A stretch of DNA of 64,000 bases from NCBI RefSeq assembly GCF_003762835.1, contig NZ_RJWA01000002.1:434001-498000 (forward strand), written 5' to 3'. Shown here piece after piece: positions 29,319 to 36,342 of the stretch. Every line of letters starts with the position of its first letter. Within the stretch, counting starts at the first letter, position 1. A model generated the notes under the pieces. The model did no database searches, was not told the DNA's origin, and worked only from the letters and a program-made list of their open reading frames with translations. Position numbers and translations under genes: made by a program. Origin of the DNA: Micromonospora sp. HM5-17. GTDB lineage: Bacteria > Actinomycetota > Actinomycetes > Mycobacteriales > Micromonosporaceae.

Positions 29319-30485
29319 TCAGGCCCCCCAACCGGCCTGCTGGCCGCCGACCCGCTCGGCGACGATCCGCTCGGCGTAGCCGGAGCGGGCGTACGCGGCC
29401 AGCGGATCCGGGTCGAGCCCCATCTCCTCGCGTACCTCGCGCAGCAGCGGCCGTACGTCGGTGTGGAAGGCGTCCATCAGCACCCCGTTGGCGCCGAGGA
29501 CGTCCCCGGCGGCCTGCGCGGCGGCCAGCGCCTCGGCGTCGACCAGGAGCGCCTTCGCGGTCGCCTCCTGGACGTTCATCACCGAGCGGATCTGGGCCGG
29601 GATCTTCGGCTCGATGTTGTGGCACTGGTCGAGCATGAAGTTGATTCCCGACTCCGGCCGCAGCGCGTCGGCCCGGACGATCTCGTGCATGATCCGGAAG
29701 AGCTGGAAGGGGTCGGCCGCGCCGACCATCAGGTCGTCGTCGGCGTAGAACCGGGAGTTGAAGTCGAAGGCGCCGAGCTTCCCCTCGCGCAGCAGGAACG
29801 CCACGATGAACTCGATGTTGGTGCCAGGGGCGTGGTGGCCGGTGTCGATCACCACCTGGGCCCGTTCGCCGAGCCGGAGGCAGTGCGCGTACGCGGTGCC
29901 CCAGTCGGGGACGTCGGTGGTGTAGAAGGCCGGCTCGAAGAGCTTGTACTCCAACAGGAGCCGCTGGTGGGGGCCGAGCCGCTCGTAGGTGGCCGACAGC
30001 GCCTCGGCGAGCCGATCCTGCCGGGCGCGGATGTCGTCCTGCCCCGGGTAGTTGGTGCCGTCGGAGAACCAGAGCTTCAGGTCGCGCGACCCGGTGGCGT
30101 CCATGACGTCGATGCACTCGAACAGGTGGTCCAGCGCCTTGCGACGGATTCGCGGGTCCGGGTTGGTGACGCTGCCGAGCTTGTAGTCGTCGTCCTGGAA
30201 GACGTTGGCGTTGATCGTTCCGATCTGGATTCCCTGATCGGCGGCGTACGACGCCAACGCGGCGTAGTCGTCGACCCGGTCCCACGGGATGTGGAGCGAG
30301 ACGACGGGGGCGACGCCGGTGAACGCGTGCACCTGGGCCGCGTCGGCGATCTTCTCCTCCGGGGTACGGGGCACGCCGGGCTGGGCGAAGACCTTGAACC
30401 GGGTCCCCGAGTTCCCGTACGCCCACGAGGGCACCTCGATCCGCTGCGCGCGCAGCGCGGCCCGGACGTCGTTGTGCGTGGTCAT
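29319..30485 (-). CDS. rhaI: L-rhamnose isomerase (RhaI type)
   Basis: 388 residues from an ATG that overlaps the stop of a 43-codon ORF as ATGA. It is a xylose-isomerase-fold enzyme converting L-rhamnose to L-rhamnulose. Segments SLHIPWDRVDDY, LKLWFSDGTNYPGQ, LLEYKLFEPAFYTTDVPDWG, VVIDTGHHAPGTNIEF and DFNSRFYADDDL provide the metal and substrate residues (Glu, Asp, His). This is the RhaI family, not Escherichia coli RhaA. It is the second enzyme step of the operon after the mutarotase. Confidence 0.93.
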   Translation of the reverse strand: MTTHNDVRAALRAQRIEVPSWAYGNSGTRFKVFAQPGVPRTPEEKIADAAQVHAFTGVAPVVSLHIPWDRVDDYAALASYAADQGIQIGTINANVFQDDDYKLGSVTNPDPRIRRKALDHLFECIDVMDATGSRDLKLWFSDGTNYPGQDDIRARQDRLAEALSATYERLGPHQRLLLEYKLFEPAFYTTDVPDWGTAYAHCLRLGERAQVVIDTGHHAPGTNIEFIVAFLLREGKLGAFDFNSRFYADDDLMVGAADPFQLFRIMHEIVRADALRPESGINFMLDQCHNIEPKIPAQIRSVMNVQEATAKALLVDAEALAAAQAAGDVLGANGVLMDAFHTDVRPLLREVREEMGLDPDPLAAYARSGYAERIVAERVGGQQAGWGA

Positions 30486-30613
30486 GCCGTTCCCTCGTTC
30501 CGCTCGTCGCTGTGGTGGGCGCGCCGGCCGGCTCGGACGACGAGTCCGGCTCGCCGCTCTCCGCGGTGACGTCCGCGGCGGTGGTGGGTGGTGCCCTCGC
30601 GCCGCTCGGTCAT
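30482..30613 (-). CDS. Possible 43-residue Arg/His-rich coupling micro-ORF
   Basis: An ATG (30611-30613) begins one base after the rhaM stop (TGACATG). The reading frame stays open for 43 codons and ends in a TGA that overlaps the rhaI ATG as ATGA. The product would be very basic (MTERREGTTHHRRGRHRGER...). It may be a real small protein, or only a device that carries ribosomes across the gap and couples rhaM to rhaI translation. I see no ribosome site other than rhaM termination. No family is recognised. Confidence 0.45.
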   Translation of the reverse strand: MTERREGTTHHRRGRHRGERRAGLVVRAGRRAHHSDERNEGTA

Positions 30614-30614
30614 G

Positions 30615-30968
30615 TCAGGCCTCCGTGTCGCCGAGCGCGGCGAGTTGCGCGTCCAGGTTGAAGATCTCGTCGAGGACGATGAATCCCTCGTCGGGACGTC
30701 GCCCGTCCAACCCGACGAAGAACGGTGCCATCTCGGCCTGCCAGCGGGCGTTGACCTCGGTGCGTTCCATCGCGGCGAGCGAGGCGGCCAGGTCGTTGGT
30801 GCGGAAGTATCCGACCAGCAGCCCGTCGTCGTGCAGGAAGAGGGAGTAGTCGTGCCAGCCGGCCTCCCGGAGCGCGGCGAGCATCTCTGGCCAGACGGCC
30901 GCGTGCCGCGCACGGTACTCGGCCAGCCGGTCGGGCCGGACCCGGAGGATGAAGCAGACGCGCCGCAT
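30615..30968 (-). CDS. rhaM: L-rhamnose mutarotase
   Basis: 117 residues. The ATG at 30968 has GGGAGG 5 bases upstream; a GTG two codons earlier is less well spaced. RhaM interconverts alpha and beta anomers of L-rhamnose. The family pattern is clear: RVCFILRVRPDRLAEYRARH, VWPEMLAALREAGWHDYSLF, LVGYF, and a C-terminal LDEIFNLD. It is the first gene of the operon, directly behind a strong promoter and LacI-type operator. Confidence 0.93.
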   Translation of the reverse strand: MRRVCFILRVRPDRLAEYRARHAAVWPEMLAALREAGWHDYSLFLHDDGLLVGYFRTNDLAASLAAMERTEVNARWQAEMAPFFVGLDGRRPDEGFIVLDEIFNLDAQLAALGDTEA

Positions 30969-30984
30969 GACCACCTCCCGTCAA

Positions 30985-31039
30985 TGAACCGTTTCAACCA
31001 GGCGCCCCAAACATACGATCGGTGTCGTTGCACTGTCAA
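30985..31039 (-). promoter_or_regulatory. rha operon promoter with LacI-type operator
   Basis: On the minus strand TTGACA (31034-31039), an 18-bp spacer and TATGTT (31010-31015) form a near-consensus promoter. The operator TGAAACGGTTCA (30985-30996) follows the predicted start site by about 10 bp, well placed to block transcription. A weaker related sequence (GAAACGGTCA) overlaps the end of lacI. Confidence 0.8.
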
Positions 31040-31046
31040 GAAACGG

Positions 31047-32084
31047 TCAGTCGGCGGGGCGGGCGTACCGGCTGGACTCCCGGACCACCAGCTCCGGCTC
31101 GAAGACCACCTGCTGGTGCCGGTGCCGTTCCGGCTCGTTCGCCTCCTCCAGCAGCAACTGCGCGGCGGTCCGGCCGAGTCGCTGCCGGGGCTGGCGCACC
31201 GAGGAGAGCGGCACGGCGGCCGCGGCGGCGAAGTCGATGTCGTCGTACCCGACCAGGGCGATGTCCTCCGGCACCCGAACCTGCTGTCGGGTGAGCTCCT
31301 GCAGGACACCGAGGGCGAGCAGGTCGTTGGCGCAGAACACCGCGGTGGCCCGGGCCGACCGGGGCAGGCCGAGGATCCGGGAGGCCGCGTCGCGGCCGGC
31401 CGCGACGGTCGGGCTGGCCGTCTCGAAGCGGCGCAGGTGCTCCTCGGCCAGCCCCGCCTCGCGCAACGCGTGCCGGGCGCCCTCGTAGCGGTCGCGGACC
31501 TGCTCCAGACCCCACGGGCCGCCGACGAAGGCGATCCGCCGGTGCCCGGCCTCGATCAGGTGCCGCATCGCCAGCTCCCCGCCGAGCCGGTCGTCGACCG
31601 AGACCGAACAGACGTCGGCCCGGGTCGAGCGCCGGTCCAGGAGCACGACCAGCACCCCCCGGTCGCGGAGCCGGACCAGCCGCTCGTTGGCGTCGTCGAC
31701 CGGGGTGATCAACACCCCCTGGACCCGCTGCTCCTCCAGCAGGTCGAGGTACCGGCTCTCCCGGGCCTGGTCGCCGTCGCTGTTGCAGAAGATCACCGCC
31801 ATGCCGGCCTCGCCGGTGGCGTCCTCGACCCCTCGCGCCACGTCGGTGAAGAAGGGGTTCGCGACGTCCAGCACCACCAGGCCCAGGGTGCGGCCCCGGC
31901 CCCGGCGCAGCTGCCGGGCGGCGTCGTTCGGCACGAAGCCCAGCTCGTTGATCACGGCCAGCACCCGGTTCCGCGTCGACGCGGCGACGATGTCGGGTCG
32001 GTTGAGGACGTTGGAGACCGTCCCCACCGACACGCCCGCCTGGGCGGCCACGTCGCGGATGCTCACCGCTGGTCCCGCCACCAC
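31047..32084 (-). CDS. LacI-family repressor of the rhamnose regulon
   Basis: 345 residues from a GTG with GGAGGGAG upstream. The N-terminal helix-turn-helix reads IRDVAAQAGVSVGTVSNVLN, followed by the hinge RQLRRGRGRTLGLVV. The periplasmic-binding-like effector domain (about 65-335) contains FVGGPWGLEQVRDRYEGA, CANDLLALGVLQEL and VGYDDIDFA. It is tandem upstream of rhaM, and TGAAACGNTTCA boxes occur at its own promoter, at rhaM, at the permease operon and at the lipoprotein gene. L-rhamnose or a derivative is the likely inducer (inference). Confidence 0.9.
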   Translation of the reverse strand: MVAGPAVSIRDVAAQAGVSVGTVSNVLNRPDIVAASTRNRVLAVINELGFVPNDAARQLRRGRGRTLGLVVLDVANPFFTDVARGVEDATGEAGMAVIFCNSDGDQARESRYLDLLEEQRVQGVLITPVDDANERLVRLRDRGVLVVLLDRRSTRADVCSVSVDDRLGGELAMRHLIEAGHRRIAFVGGPWGLEQVRDRYEGARHALREAGLAEEHLRRFETASPTVAAGRDAASRILGLPRSARATAVFCANDLLALGVLQELTRQQVRVPEDIALVGYDDIDFAAAAAVPLSSVRQPRQRLGRTAAQLLLEEANEPERHRHQQVVFEPELVVRESSRYARPAD

Positions 32085-32114
32085 GTCTCCCTCCGTCGTC
32101 CGGCGGCGCCGGCC

Positions 32115-32126
32115 TGAAACGTGTCA
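32115..32126. promoter_or_regulatory. LacI-type autoregulatory operator
   Basis: TGAAACGTGTCA is 10 of 12 identical to the rhaM operator. On the minus strand it overlaps a TTGACA (-35-like) 31-42 bp upstream of the lacI start, suggesting autorepression. The rest of the gap to 32467 is GC-rich without other clear sites. Confidence 0.6.
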
Positions 32127-32467
32127 AGAGTATCCGGCGGCCGGGGAACCGGTCGCGCCACCCGCCCCGGCGGTTTCCGCACCACCGGGCCGGTCGCGGC
32201 GTCGTCCGGGCGCGTCGCCCCCGGACCCTGCGTGCCCGGACCCTGCCTGCGTGGACCCCGCGTGCCGCGGGGTACGCCGGCGCCGCCGCGCCCGACACGG
32301 TACGCCGTGCGGCAGCGCGTCGGGGCGCCGCGCGGTCCCCGTCCCGTCGGCCCGGCCCGCTATCCTCTCGGCCGGGTATGCGCTTTCCTCCGCGTACCGG
32401 CGGCACCCCGCGCCGGCCGGAGCCCTGGCGGAGGCGGCGGGGCGTGGAGCGGCGACAGGAGCGGAGC

Positions 32468-33394
32468 ATGGCCGAGGAGCCGACCCCGGTACGGCTACGG
32501 GTACGCGACGAGATCGTGGCGGAGTACGTCGTCGACCCGGAGATCGACCCGCGCTGGGGTCCCCGGCCGTACCTGCACCCGGTGCGAACCCTGGCCGGGG
32601 TGCCGGTCACCGACACGCTGCCCGCGGACCACCCGTGGCACCTCGGGGTCTCGGTCGCGCTCCAGGACGTCTCCGGCACGAACCTCTGGGGCGGTCGGAC
32701 GTACGTCCGGGGCGTCGGGTACGCCTGGCGGGACGACCACGGCCGTATCGTCCACGACGCCTGGCTCCCGGCCGACGACGGGAACGCCCCCGGGGACGGC
32801 CGCGACACCCCCGACCGCCCGGACTGCGAGGGCGCCGGGGACGACGCGACCGCCACCACCGGCTTCGCCGAGCGGCTGCGCTGGTCGGACCGGACCGGCG
32901 CGACCCTGCTGGTCGAGGAGCGGCGGGTCCGGGCCGTCGAGGTCCCCGGCCGGACCGACGCCTGGCTGCTCGACTTCGGGTACACCCTCACCGCCCCGGC
33001 CGACCGGGACGTGGTACTCGGGAGCCCGGCCACCAACGGCCGGCCCGGCGGCGCCGGCTACGGCGGCTTCTTCTGGCGGGCCGCCCCGGGCGAGGCGCGG
33101 ACCTTCACCGCGGGAACCGACGGCGAGGAGACGGTCAACGGCAGCACCGAGCCCTGGGTGGCGCTGGTGGGGCGCGCGGTGGACGGCGCGGCGTACACCC
33201 TGGTCTTCACCGGTCTCGGCGACGGGGACCACTGGTTCGTGCGGACCGGGATCTACCCCGGGGTCTGCGTCGCGCTCGCCTACGAGCGGACCCGGCCGAT
33301 CCGGGCCGGCTCCGTGCTGCGGCGCCGGCACCGGATCGTCGTGGCGGACGGCGCGCTGACCCGGGACGAGGTCGCCACCCTGCTCCCGGCCTGA
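32468..33394 (+). CDS. DUF6807 / PmoA-family protein
   Basis: 308 residues. The ATG at 32468 has AGGAGCGGAGC upstream. The sequence fits the PmoA-annotated DUF6807 family: RPYLHPVRTLAGVPVTD, DHPWHLGVSVALQDV, NLWGGRTYVRG, SPATNGRPGGAGYGGFFWR and GDHWFVRTGIYPGVC. The name 'methane oxygenase PmoA' attached to this family is misleading; these are predicted soluble beta-rich proteins found in sugar-catabolic operons. Position between the LacI repressor and the permeases suggests a role in rhamnoside use, unproven. A Gly/Asp-rich insert (about 100-130) is variable. Confidence 0.8.
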   Translation: MAEEPTPVRLRVRDEIVAEYVVDPEIDPRWGPRPYLHPVRTLAGVPVTDTLPADHPWHLGVSVALQDVSGTNLWGGRTYVRGVGYAWRDDHGRIVHDAWLPADDGNAPGDGRDTPDRPDCEGAGDDATATTGFAERLRWSDRTGATLLVEERRVRAVEVPGRTDAWLLDFGYTLTAPADRDVVLGSPATNGRPGGAGYGGFFWRAAPGEARTFTAGTDGEETVNGSTEPWVALVGRAVDGAAYTLVFTGLGDGDHWFVRTGIYPGVCVALAYERTRPIRAGSVLRRRHRIVVADGALTRDEVATLLPA

Positions 33395-33458
33395 GGCGAT
33401 TCGCCCGCCGTCCCGCGCCGGGGCCCGGTGACGCCCCGCCGGCGGTCCGCGCCGCGGG

Positions 33459-34331
33459 TCAGCCCTTCAGCCCGGAGGTGGCGATCCCCTCCACCAGGTA
33501 GCGCTGGAACGCCAGGAAGAAGAGGACCACCGGCACCAGGCTCAGCACGGACATCGCGAACATCGGGCCGAACGCCGACTCGCTCGTCTGGTCGATGAAG
33601 AGCCGCAGCGCCAGCGGGACCGTGTACGACTCCGGGTCGTTGAGGTAGACCAGCTGGCTGAAGAAGTCGTTCCAGGTCCAGATGAAGGTGAAGATGGCGG
33701 TGGTCACCATCGCCGGCTTCAGCAGCGGCAGGATCACGTACCGGAAGGTGAGGATCGGACCGCAGCCGTCGATCGCGGCGGCGTCGTCCAGTTCCCGGGG
33801 GAGACCCCGGATGAACTGCACCATGAGGAAGACGAAGAACGCGTCGGTGGCGAGCAGCTTCGGCAGGATCAGCGGGACGAAGGTGCCGACCAGCTCCAGC
33901 TTGTTGAAGATCGTGTACTGCGGAATCAGCACCACGTGGTACGGCAGCATGATGGTGAGCAGGGTGAACGCGAACAGCGGCCCCCGCAGCCGGAAGCGCA
34001 GCCGGGCGAAGGCGTACGCCGCCAGCGAGCAGGAGACCAGGTTGCCGATCACCGCGCCGACCGCCACCAGCACCGAGTTGGCGAAGAAGCGCCAGACCCC
34101 GATTCCGGCGATGCCGTCCAGCGCCGCCGAGTAGTTCTCCGGCGCCAGCCGGGTGGGGAGCAGGCTGAGGCTGGAGAGGATCTCGTCGGTCGGCTTGACC
34201 GAGGTGGCGACGAGCCACGCCACCGGATACAGCAGGACCGCCAGGACGGCGATGATCAGCAGGTGCCAGCCGATGCTGCGCAGCCGCCGGCCCGGCCGCT
34301 CCGCCGGGCGCGCAGTGGTCAGGGTGGTCAC
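33459..34331 (-). CDS. CUT1 ABC transporter permease (MalG type)
   Basis: 290 residues with six predicted membrane helices. The EAA loop reads ELDDAAAIDGCGPILTFRYV followed by ILPLLKP, the contact for the ATPase. The ATG overlaps the upstream permease stop by 4 bases (ATGA). No ATP-binding subunit is encoded nearby; in actinomycetes CUT1 importers commonly share one MsiK-type ATPase. The binding protein is probably the lipoprotein at 20499 (shared operator). Rhamnose or a rhamnoside is the inferred cargo. Confidence 0.92.
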   Translation of the reverse strand: MTTLTTARPAERPGRRLRSIGWHLLIIAVLAVLLYPVAWLVATSVKPTDEILSSLSLLPTRLAPENYSAALDGIAGIGVWRFFANSVLVAVGAVIGNLVSCSLAAYAFARLRFRLRGPLFAFTLLTIMLPYHVVLIPQYTIFNKLELVGTFVPLILPKLLATDAFFVFLMVQFIRGLPRELDDAAAIDGCGPILTFRYVILPLLKPAMVTTAIFTFIWTWNDFFSQLVYLNDPESYTVPLALRLFIDQTSESAFGPMFAMSVLSLVPVVLFFLAFQRYLVEGIATSGLKG

Positions 34332-35290
34332 CGGTCCTCCCCGGAGTAGAAGACCCAGCGGCGGGACGTGCCGAAGAACAGGGCCGTGATGAGGGCGACG
34401 ACGAGCAGCAGCAGCCAGGCCATCGCCGAGGCGTACCCCATGCGGAACTGGGCGAAGCCACGCTCGTAGAGGTAGAGCGTGTAGAACAGCGTCGCGTTGC
34501 TCGGGCCGCCCCGACCGCCGCTGACGATGAACGCCGGGGTGAACGCCTGGAAGGCGTGGATCGTCTCCAGCACGAGGTTGAACAGGATGATCGGCGAGAG
34601 CATCGGCAGGGTCACCGAGCGGAAGGTCCGCCAGCGGCTAGCGCCGTCCACCGCCGCCGCGTCGTACAGCTCGGTCGGGATCTGCTTGAGCCCGGCCAGG
34701 AAGATCACCATCGGGGCGCCGAACTGCCAGACGGCGAGGATGACCAGCACCCAGAGCGCGTAGTCGGGCTCGTTGATCCAACCCCCGGTGTCCCAGCCGG
34801 CCCACCCGGTGATCTGGTCCACCACACCGCTGTCGGTGAACATGGCCCGCCAGACCAGCGCGATCGCCACCCCGGTGCCGAGCAGCGAGGGCGCGTAGAA
34901 GGCCGACCGGTAGAAGCCCTGCCCGCGCCGGTTGCGGTTGAGCAGCAGCGCGACCGCGAGGGCGGCGGCCAGCTTCAGCGGTACGGAGACCAGCACGTAC
35001 AGGACGGTCACCCTGACCGAGGCGAGGAAGCGGGCGTCGTCGGTGAAGAGCCGCCGGTAGTTCTCCAGCCCCACCCACTCGGGGGTGCTGAAGAGGTCGT
35101 AGTCGGTGAAGGAGAGGTAGAGGGAGGCGATCATCGGGCCGACGGTGAGCAGCAGCGCCCCGATCACCCAGGGGGAGAGGAAGAGGTACGCGATACCGGG
35201 CCGGTCACGCCGGTAGCGAGCCCGACGGGACCCGGTGCCTCCCGCCGCGGCGGTGGACGGGGGCGGACGGTGCAGGGTTCCAGTCGTCAT
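34328..35290 (-). CDS. CUT1 ABC transporter permease (MalF type)
   Basis: 320 residues. The ATG at 35290 gives MTTGTLHRPPP and lies after a long leader; upstream in-frame codons fall inside the leader hairpin. Six membrane helices are predicted, the first at LFLSPWVIGALLLTVGPMIA. The EAA loop is ELYDAAAVDGASRWRTFRSV. It is the first gene of a two-gene permease operon under a promoter and operator that mirror those of rhaM. Confidence 0.92.
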   Translation of the reverse strand: MTTGTLHRPPPSTAAAGGTGSRRARYRRDRPGIAYLFLSPWVIGALLLTVGPMIASLYLSFTDYDLFSTPEWVGLENYRRLFTDDARFLASVRVTVLYVLVSVPLKLAAALAVALLLNRNRRGQGFYRSAFYAPSLLGTGVAIALVWRAMFTDSGVVDQITGWAGWDTGGWINEPDYALWVLVILAVWQFGAPMVIFLAGLKQIPTELYDAAAVDGASRWRTFRSVTLPMLSPIILFNLVLETIHAFQAFTPAFIVSGGRGGPSNATLFYTLYLYERGFAQFRMGYASAMAWLLLLVVALITALFFGTSRRWVFYSGEDR

Positions 35291-35315
35291 CGTCGTTGTC
35301 CGATCGGCTCGGCCG

Positions 35316-35346
35316 CCCGAGGTCGGGCAGGGCGCCCGACCTCGGG
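35316..35346 (-). promoter_or_regulatory. Very stable hairpin in the permease mRNA leader
   Basis: A perfect 13-bp stem (CCCGAGGTCGGGC / GCCCGACCTCGGG) with a 5-base loop lies 26-56 bases upstream of the MalF-type start, downstream of the promoter. It could protect the mRNA 5' end or attenuate transcription. It has no T-run. Confidence 0.6.
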
Positions 35347-35357
35347 GGCGAGGCAAA

Positions 35358-35411
35358 TGAAACCATTCAACAAGTCGCCCGAACGTACCGTCGCGGTGTT
35401 CCCACTGTCAA
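35358..35411 (-). promoter_or_regulatory. Permease operon promoter with LacI-type operator
   Basis: On the minus strand TTGACA (35406-35411), an 18-bp spacer and TACGTT (35382-35387) are followed by the box 35358-35369. Its plus strand reads TGAAACCATTCA, 10 of 12 identical to the rhaM operator. Geometry is the same as at rhaM. Confidence 0.75.
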
Positions 35412-35477
35412 CGGATCGCGCCGGGCCGGAGCCGGTCAGCCCCCTTGTCGGGGCGCGCGGTAGCCGCGCGGAGACGC

Positions 35478-36080
35478 TCAGGTCAGCTGGGCGGGGGAGA
35501 GGCCCAACTCGCGGGCGACCGCCAACCGGACCCACTCGGTGAGCTGTCGGCGAGGGATCACGCGTTCGTGGACCGCCAGCTGCACCGCGAGCCCGTCGAT
35601 CAGGGCGTTGATCCGCCAGGCCGCGCCGGCCGGGTCGTCGCAGGCGAAGACGCCGTCCGCCACTCCGGCGGCGATGACCTCGCCGAGCCCCTCGCGCCGC
35701 CGCAGGTCGAGCCGGCGGGAGACCTTCTCCAGCTCCGGTGTGCGCAGCGACTCCGACCATCCGTCGATCCACATCGCCCAGGCGCGGGACCGGGCCGGCA
35801 GCGTGTAGAGCCGAACCAGCTTCTTGAGCTTGCCGAGCGGGGTGGCGCCGCACCGGAGCACCGCGTCGAGGCGGGCGAGATCCTGCTCGGCGGCGTACGC
35901 GAACGCCTGCGCCACCAGCCGCTCCTTCGTCGCGAAGTGGTAGAAGACCAGCGCCTGACTGACCCCGGCGGCCTGGGCGACGTCGGCCGTACGGGTGTTG
36001 GCCAGACCGCGGGTCGCGATCACGTCGCAGGCGGTGCGCAGCAGCGCATCCAGGCGGACCTCGGCCGCACGTCGAGTCAC
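35478..36080 (-). CDS. TetR-family regulator
   Basis: 200 residues from the GTG at 36080, chosen because a -10-like TACCGT lies 6 bases upstream (leaderless pattern). An ATG six codons earlier (36098) is the alternative. The HTH domain shows LLRTACDVIATRGLANTRTA and AQAAGVSQALVFYHFATKER. The C-terminal ligand domain has WIDGWSESLRTPELEKVSRR, similar to BetI-like TetR proteins. It is divergent from the TRAP transporter and is the obvious candidate to control it. Confidence 0.88.
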   Translation of the reverse strand: MTRRAAEVRLDALLRTACDVIATRGLANTRTADVAQAAGVSQALVFYHFATKERLVAQAFAYAAEQDLARLDAVLRCGATPLGKLKKLVRLYTLPARSRAWAMWIDGWSESLRTPELEKVSRRLDLRRREGLGEVIAAGVADGVFACDDPAGAAWRINALIDGLAVQLAVHERVIPRRQLTEWVRLAVARELGLSPAQLT

Positions 36081-36086
36081 GCCGTT

Positions 36087-36092
36087 ACGGTA
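36087..36092 (-). promoter_or_regulatory. Leaderless-type -10 for the TetR gene
   Basis: TACCGT on the minus strand is followed by 6 bases and the GTG at 36080. Confidence 0.4.
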
Positions 36093-36330
36093 GCCCATCC
36101 AGGCCGGCACAATGAGCCACCAACACGTCCGATCCGTACCAACGCGGTCGACGGCTCGTGGGGGTCCCCGGTCGGACGACGACCCGCCCCCGGCCCGGCG
36201 GCGCGCCACTCCTCCGGCCCGGCCCGCGCGCCTCGACCGACGGCTCGACGCGGGGGCCGACGCACCCCGGCCTGCCCGGATGGACGACCGTCCCAGCCTA
36301 GGAAGATCGGCTTCCGTCGTTGCTTCGTAG

Positions 36331-36336
36331 TACTGT
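36331..36336 (+). promoter_or_regulatory. Leaderless-type -10 for the TRAP permease
   Basis: TACTGT is followed by 6 bases and the ATG at 36343. There is no Shine-Dalgarno sequence. Confidence 0.45.
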
Positions 36337-36342
36337 CCGATC

